Assembly (NCBI GenBank): GCA_902803345.1
Contig: CADCPV010000272.1
Coordinates: 1-8,438 of the forward strand
Direction: 5' to 3'
DNA from: an uncultured Eubacteriales bacterium
Lineage (GTDB): Bacteria; Bacillota_A; Clostridia; Lachnospirales; Lachnospiraceae
DNA length: 8,438 nt
The notes under the pieces were generated by a model. It was not told where the DNA came from. It did no database searches and was given only the letters and a program-made list of their open reading frames with translations. The position numbers were made by a program, and so were the translations under genes. Below are positions 1 through 5,901 of the stretch, piece by piece. Numbering within the stretch: the stretch's first letter is position 1; the number at the start of each line of letters is the position of its first letter.

Positions 1-648
1 GGGCTCGTGATCTATACCTGGGGCAATGTGAGCGGCATTGACCGGGAGTCGGGACTTGTCGTGATCAAGCCGAGCGGCGTTGATTATGATAAGCTTTCAC
101 CGGACAATATGACCGTGGTGGACCTTGAGGGAAACATTGTCGAAGGCCCCTATAAACCGAGTTCCGATACCGCGACGCATCTCGTGCTTTATCAAAAGTA
201 CCCGGCGCTCGGCGGCATTGTTCATACACATTCAGTCTGGGCGGTTACATTTGCACAGGCAGGAATGGAAATCCCGGCACTCGGAACCACGCATGCGGAT
301 TATTTCTACGGCGATATTCCCTGTACGAGACCGCTTTCGGCGGAAGAAATCGATGCGGGATACGAGCTGAATACCGGAAATGTGATCGTGGAGACGATCG
401 GGGATTCGGATCCGATGGCAGTACCCGGCATTGTAGTCAAAAACCACGGTCCCTTCTCCTGGGGAAAAACGGCAAAAGGCGCAGTTTACAATGCCGTGGT
501 GCTGGAGAAGGTCGCGGAAATGGCTTACAAGACCCTGACGCTGAACCCGCGCGCCGGGCGCGTCCCACAGTATCTTTTGGACAAACATTATCTCAGAAAA
601 CACGGCGCAAACGCCTATTACGGCCAGGGAACAGGAGAAGACCACTGA
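1..648 (+). CDS. araD: L-ribulose-5-phosphate 4-epimerase, 5'-truncated by window edge
   Basis: This cytoplasmic class II aldolase-like enzyme interconverts L-ribulose 5-phosphate and D-xylulose 5-phosphate, the step that feeds L-arabinose into the pentose phosphate pathway. The reading frame is open from base 1, and its first visible residues ([11 protein letters not shown]) match about residue 20 of E. coli AraD, so roughly 19 residues lie outside the window. The GTG at base 7 is an internal Val codon, not a start. Visible family motifs include the KPSGVDY phosphate-binding segment, the metal-binding His pair in GGIVHTHS (codons at 223-225 and 229-231), [14 protein letters not shown], the third metal His in KNHGPF (445-447), and the C-terminal [14 protein letters not shown] with the conserved catalytic-region Tyr (616-621). 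All expected catalytic residues in the visible part are present, so the enzyme should be active. Other arabinose genes probably lie to the left. The next gene starts 35 bases downstream with no terminator between, so read-through into it is possible. UlaF- or SgbE-type paralogues share the fold, but AraD is the best match. Confidence 0.94.
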   Translation, partial: GLVIYTWGNVSGIDRESGLVVIKPSGVDYDKLSPDNMTVVDLEGNIVEGPYKPSSDTATHLVLYQKYPALGGIVHTHSVWAVTFAQAGMEIPALGTTHADYFYGDIPCTRPLSAEEIDAGYELNTGNVIVETIGDSDPMAVPGIVVKNHGPFSWGKTAKGAVYNAVVLEKVAEMAYKTLTLNPRAGRVPQYLLDKHYLRKHGANAYYGQGTGEDH

Positions 649-683
649 CAGAAAAGCCTGGCTGAGGGAAGGATACATTTGTA

Positions 684-1778
684 ATGGCAGAAAAGGAGAA
701 AAGCGTATATTCGGTTTCGGGCCCGCTGGATGAATACTATTCCGAGAGTCCGCAGCCGGGTTATGCCTATATTCCGCAGGGCGGGAGCGGAACACCGGAT
801 CAGAATCCGCAGAAGAAAAAGAAAAAACGGCACCCGTTCAGGGCAATCCTGGTTATTCTGCTGATCCTGGCCTTGCTTTTTGCCGGCCTGTTCGGGGCAG
901 TCTATGTTTTTGTCGGACGGACGGACTATAAACCCTATGAGCCGATCGCAGAGGAGGGAAGCTACAATCTTCCGGAGAAAAACAGAAAAGGTGTCCGGAA
1001 CATCCTCCTGATCGGTACGGATGCGCGTGATCCGAGCGTGGAAAGCCGCTCCGACGTCATCATCGTGGTATCGATCTGCCCGCTCCAGCGGAAGATTTAC
1101 CTGACTTCGATTCTCCGGGACAGCTATGTGGATATCCCGGGATACGGCCAGAACCGCATCAACCACGCCTATCAGATGGGGGGAGTACGGCTTCTTGTGC
1201 AGACGATCGAGCAGAATTTCGGTATCCGGATCGACCAGTATGCGCAGGTGGATTTCTATTCCTTTGTGGATATCATTGACGCAATCGGCGGCGTGGAGAT
1301 CGACGTGACCGACGAAGAAGTGCATTATGTGAATGCCTACCTCTCGGAGATCAACCAGCTGATGGGGATTGAGGCACAGGACAGCTTCCTCGCAGCGGGC
1401 GGAAAATATATGCTGAACGGGCGCCAGGCTCTGGCTTTCTCCAGAATCCGCTATATCGGGACCGACTTCCAGCGGACGGCGCGCCAGCGCATGGTGCTGG
1501 AGGCTGCCGTTGCGAAACTGAAGCATTCCGATCCGAAAACCCTGATGCATGCCGCGAATACCGGATTGACCAGCATTACGACAGACATTTCGGATCTGTC
1601 GATGACGCTTCTGATTTTCCGGAGCATTTTCCTGCTGAATTATGAACTTGTCAGCGCCCGGATTCCCTACGATGGCCTGTGGTGGAACGATCTGACCCCC
1701 GAAGGACAGGAAGTCCTCGGAATCGATTTCCCCTCCACGATCGCCCAGTTCCGGACGATGATCTACGGAGGACAGTAA
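684..1778 (+). CDS. LytR-CpsA-Psr (LCP) family cell-wall glycopolymer ligase
   Basis: LCP proteins transfer polyprenyl-diphosphate-linked glycopolymers (teichoic acids, capsule or other wall polysaccharides) onto peptidoglycan on the outer face of the membrane. The 364-residue product has a cytoplasmic N-terminus of about 50 residues rich in Pro, Tyr and Gly, a basic stop (KKKKKRH, 45-50), one hydrophobic helix at about 54-78, and an extracellular LCP domain at about 105-270. Family hallmarks are NILLIGTDAR (106-115), RSD (122-124), the LRD motif (144-146), NRINHAY (157-163), the IDAIGGVEIDV segment near 198-208, and the Arg-rich phosphate-binding stretch from AFSRIRY (241-247) to TARQRM (255-260). 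All the usual catalytic Arg and Asp positions are filled. The ATG at 684 was chosen because a purine-rich AGGGAAGGA (665-673) precedes it. The gene lies 35 bases after araD and is closed by its own terminator. The polymer it attaches cannot be told from sequence. Confidence 0.95.
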   Translation: MAEKEKSVYSVSGPLDEYYSESPQPGYAYIPQGGSGTPDQNPQKKKKKRHPFRAILVILLILALLFAGLFGAVYVFVGRTDYKPYEPIAEEGSYNLPEKNRKGVRNILLIGTDARDPSVESRSDVIIVVSICPLQRKIYLTSILRDSYVDIPGYGQNRINHAYQMGGVRLLVQTIEQNFGIRIDQYAQVDFYSFVDIIDAIGGVEIDVTDEEVHYVNAYLSEINQLMGIEAQDSFLAAGGKYMLNGRQALAFSRIRYIGTDFQRTARQRMVLEAAVAKLKHSDPKTLMHAANTGLTSITTDISDLSMTLLIFRSIFLLNYELVSARIPYDGLWWNDLTPEGQEVLGIDFPSTIAQFRTMIYGGQ

Positions 1779-1820
1779 AGCATAAGCCCGGCATAACAGA
1801 ATCAACAAAAAATCAAGGAA

Positions 1821-1857
1821 GGCCGGTGTTTTTTTCTATTTGACACCGGCCCTTTTT
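1821..1857 (+). terminator. Rho-independent terminator of the LCP gene
   Basis: A perfect 9-bp stem, GGCCGGTGT (1821-1829) with ACACCGGCC (1843-1851), encloses a 13-base T-rich loop and is followed by TTTTT at 1853-1857. It lies 42 bases after the LCP stop codon. Its 3' arm and T-tract also form the -35 box and spacer of the next promoter. Confidence 0.85.
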
Positions 1858-1868
1858 CATGATACAGT
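1840..1868 (+). promoter_or_regulatory. Sigma-A-type promoter of the leuA-like/acyl-CoA ligase operon
   Basis: A perfect -35 box TTGACA (1840-1845) is followed after exactly 17 bases by TACAGT (1863-1868, 4 of 6 to TATAAT). A TG at 1860-1861 gives an extended -10 (TGA before the box). Transcription should start near 1875, leaving a leader of about 55 bases before the ATG at 1930. That leader holds a weak imperfect hairpin (1871-1874 GCCG with 1892-1895 CGGC). The box positions and spacing are read from sequence; activity is inferred. Confidence 0.65.
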
Positions 1869-1912
1869 TAGCCGAAACAACGGGCGTTTTCCGGCTGAAG
1901 AGGCCGAAATGC

Positions 1913-1923
1913 GGAAGGGAGAG
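1913..1923 (+). promoter_or_regulatory. Ribosome binding site that decides the start of the LeuA-like gene
   Basis: GGAAGGGAGAG lies about 7-8 bases before the ATG at 1930 and is the best Shine-Dalgarno in the region. The frame stays open upstream to a TTG at 1840 and an ATG at 1909, but the TTG is the -35 box itself and lies before the predicted transcription start. The 1909 ATG has only a weaker GAAGAGG upstream. Starting at 1930 also gives an N-terminus (MKDFIIVDYTLRE) that aligns with the family's first beta strand. Confidence 0.65.
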
Positions 1924-1929
1924 AAGAAC

Positions 1930-3315
1930 ATGAAAGATTTCATCATTGTCGACTACACATTAAGAGAACTTCAGAAAGACCGGAAAAACCCGCTCCTATT
2001 CAGAGAAAAGAAGGCAATTGCGGAATGCATCGACGCATTCTCTGCAGATGTTCTGGAACTGCCGCAGGTCCAGCGGCCTGCAGAGGACCGCGTGATCTGC
2101 CGGACGATTTCCCAGACAGTTGCCAATGCGGCGGTTGCAATCCCGGTAGGATTCACCAAAGAATCCGTTTCTGAAGCCTGGGAGTGCGTGAAAGATGCGG
2201 CCCATCCCGTGCTGATTGTGGAGCTTCCGGTTTCCACGGTGCAGATGGAGTATATTTACCACCTGAAATCGGACAAAATGCTGGTGCAGGCGGAAATGCT
2301 GGTCAGGGAAGCCAAAAAGTACTGCCACGATGTCATGTTTGCTGCGCTGGATGCGACGCGGGCGGAACAGGAATTCCTTCAGGAACTCTGCGAAAAGGTT
2401 TCCTCGCTCGGCGTTTCGGCCATTACGCTCTCCGATGATGCGGGGACGGCAGATCCGGATGAGATCGAAGCGATGGTTTCCATGCTTCGGGACAAAGTTT
2501 CCTGCAAACTCCTGCTCTCCGTTTCGGATCAGCTCCGTCTTGCAGTTGCGAACATTCTCGCCGGCATCCGTGCCGGTGCGGACGGCGCCAGATCCTGCAT
2601 CTCCGGGGAAAACACGCTGAACACGGCGGTGCTTTCGGATCTTCTTTCTGTGAAGGGCGATGCGCTTCAGGTGCGCTCGGCGCTCAAGTCGACCGAAATC
2701 CATCGGGATATCGATGCGCTTCTTCGGACGGTCGGGAAGTCTTCGGTGAAGTCCGTGGTGGAGCAGAGCGGCGCGGATGTTTTCCTGGATTCGGACAGCA
2801 CGCTTTCAGACATCAGCGCGGCCTGCGAGAAACTTGGCTACGAGATTTCCCCGAGCGACATCGGAAATGTATATGACGCGATGATGCATGTGCTGGAGCG
2901 AAAGGATTCCATCGGCGCGCGGGAGTTAGAGGCTCTGGTCGCCGGTTCTGCGCAGCAGGTGCCTTCGACCTACCACCTGAAAAGCTATGTGACGACGACC
3001 GGAAACCTGACGGCCGCGATGTCGCATGTCGTACTGACCAAGGATGACGAGGAGCTTTCGGGTGTTGCGGCAGGCGACGGACCGATCGATTCCGCATTTG
3101 CGGCGATCGATGAAACAATCGGCCATCACTATGAACTGGACGCCTTTGAAATCCAGGCAGTGACAGAAGGCAGGGAGGCTTTAGGTTCTGCGCTTGTACG
3201 CCTGAGAAAAGACGGCAAACTGTATTCCGGCAACGGGCTTTCGGCGGATATTGTCGGCGCAAGCATCCGGGCCTACATCAATGCCGTGAATAAAATCGTA
3301 TACGAGGAGAACTGA
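1930..3315 (+). CDS. 2-isopropylmalate synthase-like protein with degenerate metal site and intact LeuA regulatory domain
   Basis: This 461-residue protein has the layout of 2-isopropylmalate/homocitrate/citramalate synthases: an HMGL-like TIM barrel (about 1-270), a linker, and a C-terminal LeuA allosteric dimer domain (about 345-461). Barrel landmarks are recognisable: VDYTLRELQ (7-15) for the usual DTTLRDGEQ, LDATRAEQEFL for EDATRADPEFL, and SDDAGTADPDE for PDTVGYATPEE. Key residues differ. The metal-binding Asp of TLRD is Glu13, the HxH metal pair is Ser197-Val198-Ser199 (before DQLRLAVAN), and the GxGERxGN signature is SGENTLN (225-231). The C-terminal domain is well kept, with GDGPID (382-387), the AVTEGREALGSALV strand, and the motif running from GNGLSADIVGAS (434-445) to AYINAVNKI. 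Family members need a divalent metal held by the Asp and the two His, so ordinary Claisen condensation looks unlikely; a regulatory, structural or changed role is inferred. The frame is undamaged, with a good promoter and ribosome site, so it is not a pseudogene. It lies 2 bases before the acyl-CoA ligase fusion and should be co-translated with it. Confidence 0.85.
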   Translation: MKDFIIVDYTLRELQKDRKNPLLFREKKAIAECIDAFSADVLELPQVQRPAEDRVICRTISQTVANAAVAIPVGFTKESVSEAWECVKDAAHPVLIVELPVSTVQMEYIYHLKSDKMLVQAEMLVREAKKYCHDVMFAALDATRAEQEFLQELCEKVSSLGVSAITLSDDAGTADPDEIEAMVSMLRDKVSCKLLLSVSDQLRLAVANILAGIRAGADGARSCISGENTLNTAVLSDLLSVKGDALQVRSALKSTEIHRDIDALLRTVGKSSVKSVVEQSGADVFLDSDSTLSDISAACEKLGYEISPSDIGNVYDAMMHVLERKDSIGARELEALVAGSAQQVPSTYHLKSYVTTTGNLTAAMSHVVLTKDDEELSGVAAGDGPIDSAFAAIDETIGHHYELDAFEIQAVTEGREALGSALVRLRKDGKLYSGNGLSADIVGASIRAYINAVNKIVYEEN

Positions 3316-3317
3316 AG

Positions 3318-5771
3318 ATGAGACTGGCTTTTTCGACAAGAAATGTTCGCCTCGGATCCTTCCTGGAACTCTGCAATATTGCACGGGACTACGGCTTTGA
3401 CGGTTTTGAAGTGGACGATGTGCAGACGGAGCGGCAGCTGCATCAGGACAGCCTGTTCCGTTCGGGATCTGCTTCGGATGCCAGAAGGAAGCTCCGGAAC
3501 CGGGGAATATCCGTCAGTGCATTAAACTGTGCCGCGCCGCTCGACGGCGATATTACGGAGCAGGAAATTCTGCGGCTTCTTGACATTGCGCTTTTTGCAG
3601 GCGTGGAAACCCTGATCGTGCGCTCCGATTTTTCGGAGGATGCGGAGATGCTCCGCGCGAAACTCGGACAGGCGCTGAAAAAGGCGGAAGACACCGGCGT
3701 GGAGATCCTTTTCGAGACGAGCGGACCATTCTCTGATTCCGAGAAGCTGATCAGCCTGATCAATGCTTTCGGATCGACCGCAATCGGCGCAGCCTGGGAT
3801 GTCCGGAAGACCTGCTTTACGGCGAAAGAGAGCGTTCAGACGACCATCAAGACGCTCGGCGCCTACATCCGCTATGTGCGGCTCGGTGATATGAAGGACG
3901 GGAAGAAGGTACTTCTCGGCGACGGCGAGCTGCAGGTCAAGGATTTCCTGAATGCGCTCCGGGCGCTGAACTATGAGGGCTTTGTCTGCGCTTCCTGGAA
4001 CGACGAAATCGACGATCCGGATATCGTGCTGACGCATTTTGCAAGCTTCCTCCGGCGGATTAAGCCAGAGGAGCAGCCGCAGCGGACACTGTATTACAAC
4101 CGCGCGAAGACCGGGACCTTCCCCTGGCGCAAGTATGAGACCGTGGACCTGACCTTTTCGCAGGTTCTGGATACCATGGCCGAGATCTACCCCGACCAGT
4201 ACGCCTTCAAGTACACCACGCTTGAATACACGAGAACCTACGCGGAATTCCGGCGCGATGTGGACCGGATGGCGGCATCCCTGATCGCGCTCGGCGTAAA
4301 GCCCGGGTATCATGTGGCGATCTGGGCGACGAATGTACCCTCCTGGTTTTTGACTTTCTGGGCGGCAACCAAGATCGGCGCGGTTCTTGTGACGGTCAAC
4401 ACCGCTTACAAGGTGCATGAAATTGAATACCTGCTGCAGCAGTCCGACACGCATACGCTCGTCATGATCGAATCTTCGAAGGATGCAAATTACCGCGAGA
4501 TCATCAATGAGCTCTGCCCGGAACTGAAGGGACATGAGCCCGGACGGCCGCTGTATTCGAAAAAACTGCCTTTCCTTCGGAACGTCATCACAGACGGATT
4601 TACAATGGACGGTGCCCTGACATGGGAAGAGATGATGCTTCTGTCGGATACGGTTCCGATGGAGGAAGTACGGCGCCGTGCGTCTCTGGTGCGCCCGGAC
4701 GATGTCTGCAACATGCAGTACACCTCGGGCACGACGGGCTTCCCAAAGGGCGTCATGCTGACCCACCGCAACATCATCAACGACGGCAAAATCATCGGCG
4801 ACCGCATGGATCTTTCGACCGCGGACCGCATGATGATCCAGGTACCGATGTTCCACTGCTTCGGCATGGTGCTTTCGATGACTTCGATGATGACGCACGG
4901 CGGCACGCTTTCGCCGATCCCGTACTTCTCGCCGAAATCCTCGCTGGCCTGCATCACACAGGAGCGGATTACCTGTTTCAACGGCGTTCCGACAATGTTT
5001 ATCGCGATGTTCAGCCATCCCGATTTTGAGAAGACGGATTTCTCCTATATGCGTACCGGCATCATGGCCGGATCGAACTGCCCGCCGGATCTGATGCGCC
5101 GCGCGTCGGTTGAAATGAACATGCGCGAAATCATTTCGGTGTACGGCCAGACTGAGGCTTCTCCCGGCTGTACGATGGGCGAAGTGAATGAAGACCTCGA
5201 TCACCGCGTGGAAACGGTCGGATCGGCCTTCCCGGGCGTCGAATGCATGATTATCGATCCGGAAACCGGGCTGGAACTTCCGGACGGTGAGAACGGCGAA
5301 TTTGTCGCGCGCGGCTTCAACATCATGAAGGGATATTATAAGATGCCCGAAGCTACGGCTGAGGTGATCGACAAGGACGGGTGGCTGCATTCCGGCGACA
5401 TCTGCTGCCGCACGGAAGACGGTTATTACAAGGTCACCGGACGCCTCAAGGATATGATTATCCGCGGCGGTGAGAACATTTACCCGCGGGAGATTGAGGA
5501 GTTCTACCTCACGAACCCCAAGGTAAAGGACGTTCAGGTCATCGGCGTCAAAGATGAACGCTACGGCGAGGAAGCCTGCGCATGGGTCGTGCTTCACGAG
5601 AATGAGACCGCCGATACGAAGGAGATGCAGCAGTACGGCAATGAGCGGATCGCCCGCCACAAGGTGCCGCGGTATTTCTTCTTTGTCGAGGACTTCCCGA
5701 TGAATGCGGCAGGCAAGATCCTGAAGTACCGGATGAAGGAAATCTCCGAAGAGAAGCTCGGTGTGAAATAA
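3318..5771 (+). CDS. Fusion of sugar isomerase-type TIM barrel and AMP-forming acyl-CoA synthetase
   Basis: This 817-residue protein has two parts. Residues 1 to about 248 form a sugar-phosphate isomerase/epimerase-type (AP-endonuclease 2 superfamily) TIM barrel: MRLAFSTRNVRLGSF, DYGFDGFEV, ILFETSG, AAWDVRKT, IRYVRLGDMKDG, YEGFVCASW. After a short charged linker (249-258), residues 259-817 are a complete acyl-CoA synthetase of the ANL superfamily, nearest by eye to ACSF2/YngI-type medium-chain enzymes. It activates a carboxylic acid with ATP to acyl-AMP and then acyl-CoA. Ligase motifs are intact: YTSGTTGFPKG (468-478), PMFHCFG, YGQTEAS (609-615), GWLHSGDI (688-695), GRLKDMIIRGGENIYP (708-723) and catalytic Lys800 in NAAGKILKYR. 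In the barrel, Glu133 and Asp161 of the usual metal site remain. The expected His positions are Lys164 and Arg188 and the last Glu is Ser226, so isomerase activity is doubtful. GAGGAGA (3304-3310) precedes the ATG, 2 bases after the upstream stop. No good internal start precedes the ligase, so it is one polypeptide. The acid substrate is unknown. Confidence 0.92.
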   Translation: MRLAFSTRNVRLGSFLELCNIARDYGFDGFEVDDVQTERQLHQDSLFRSGSASDARRKLRNRGISVSALNCAAPLDGDITEQEILRLLDIALFAGVETLIVRSDFSEDAEMLRAKLGQALKKAEDTGVEILFETSGPFSDSEKLISLINAFGSTAIGAAWDVRKTCFTAKESVQTTIKTLGAYIRYVRLGDMKDGKKVLLGDGELQVKDFLNALRALNYEGFVCASWNDEIDDPDIVLTHFASFLRRIKPEEQPQRTLYYNRAKTGTFPWRKYETVDLTFSQVLDTMAEIYPDQYAFKYTTLEYTRTYAEFRRDVDRMAASLIALGVKPGYHVAIWATNVPSWFLTFWAATKIGAVLVTVNTAYKVHEIEYLLQQSDTHTLVMIESSKDANYREIINELCPELKGHEPGRPLYSKKLPFLRNVITDGFTMDGALTWEEMMLLSDTVPMEEVRRRASLVRPDDVCNMQYTSGTTGFPKGVMLTHRNIINDGKIIGDRMDLSTADRMMIQVPMFHCFGMVLSMTSMMTHGGTLSPIPYFSPKSSLACITQERITCFNGVPTMFIAMFSHPDFEKTDFSYMRTGIMAGSNCPPDLMRRASVEMNMREIISVYGQTEASPGCTMGEVNEDLDHRVETVGSAFPGVECMIIDPETGLELPDGENGEFVARGFNIMKGYYKMPEATAEVIDKDGWLHSGDICCRTEDGYYKVTGRLKDMIIRGGENIYPREIEEFYLTNPKVKDVQVIGVKDERYGEEACAWVVLHENETADTKEMQQYGNERIARHKVPRYFFFVEDFPMNAAGKILKYRMKEISEEKLGVK

Positions 5772-5777
5772 CAGGTT

Positions 5778-5811
5778 AAGGGGACAGGTTCACCTGTCCT
5801 CTTATTTTTTT
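5778..5811 (+). terminator. Rho-independent terminator of the LeuA-like/ligase operon
   Basis: An 11-bp stem (5778-5788 AAGGGGACAGG with 5793-5803 CCTGTCCTCTT, one G-T wobble) has a TTCA tetraloop and is followed by A and seven T (5805-5811). It begins 7 bases after the ligase stop codon, a typical operon end. Confidence 0.88.
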
Positions 5812-5813
5812 GC

Positions 5814-5842
5814 TTGTAAAACGAAGGCTTATCAGGTATACT
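5814..5842 (+). promoter_or_regulatory. Sigma-A-type promoter of the GH5 gene
   Basis: TTGTAA (5814-5819, 4 of 6 to TTGACA) and TATACT (5837-5842, 5 of 6 to TATAAT) are separated by exactly 17 bases. It lies just past the T-tract of the upstream terminator. Transcription should start near 5849, giving a leader of about 53 bases. Confidence 0.62.
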
Positions 5843-5860
5843 GAAATCAGAAGTATTATA

Positions 5861-5874
5861 TTCGGGGTACCGAA
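5861..5874. repeat. Short inverted repeat in the GH5 leader, possible operator or small hairpin
   Basis: TTCGG (5861-5865) and CCGAA (5870-5874) are inverted around GGTA. The site lies about 12 bases downstream of the predicted start of transcription and about 17 bases before the Shine-Dalgarno GGAGGG (5891-5896). It could be a repressor site for a sugar-responsive regulator or a small RNA hairpin. It is short enough to be chance. Confidence 0.3.
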
Positions 5875-5901
5875 CAGCAACTGAAAGAGTGGAGGGAAAA
5901 A

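Noticed and set aside
618..1808. A 396-codon open frame on the minus strand
   Set aside because: It is the antisense shadow of the LCP gene, with no recognisable domain or convincing ribosome site.
1871..1895. Possible riboswitch or leader hairpin before the LeuA-like gene
   Set aside because: Pairing is short and bulged, and the leader of about 55 bases is too short for a T-box or a known riboswitch. No leucine-rich leader peptide was seen.
1840..1929. N-terminal extension of the LeuA-like protein from TTG 1840 or ATG 1909
   Set aside because: The TTG is part of the -35 box and lies upstream of the predicted transcription start. The extra residues match nothing in the family, and the ATG at 1930 has the better ribosome binding site. 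The 1909 start cannot be fully excluded.
3522..5660. A 712-codon open frame on the minus strand
   Set aside because: It lies wholly antisense to the TIM-barrel/acyl-CoA ligase gene, whose protein has clear family motifs throughout. The antisense product is rich in His and Arg with no recognisable domain, as expected from GC-rich codons read backwards.
4176..5771. Separate translation start for the ligase inside the fusion gene (ATG at 4176, in frame)
   Set aside because: No Shine-Dalgarno lies at a suitable distance, and this Met would fall inside the ligase N-terminal region, cutting off conserved sequence from about residue 259.
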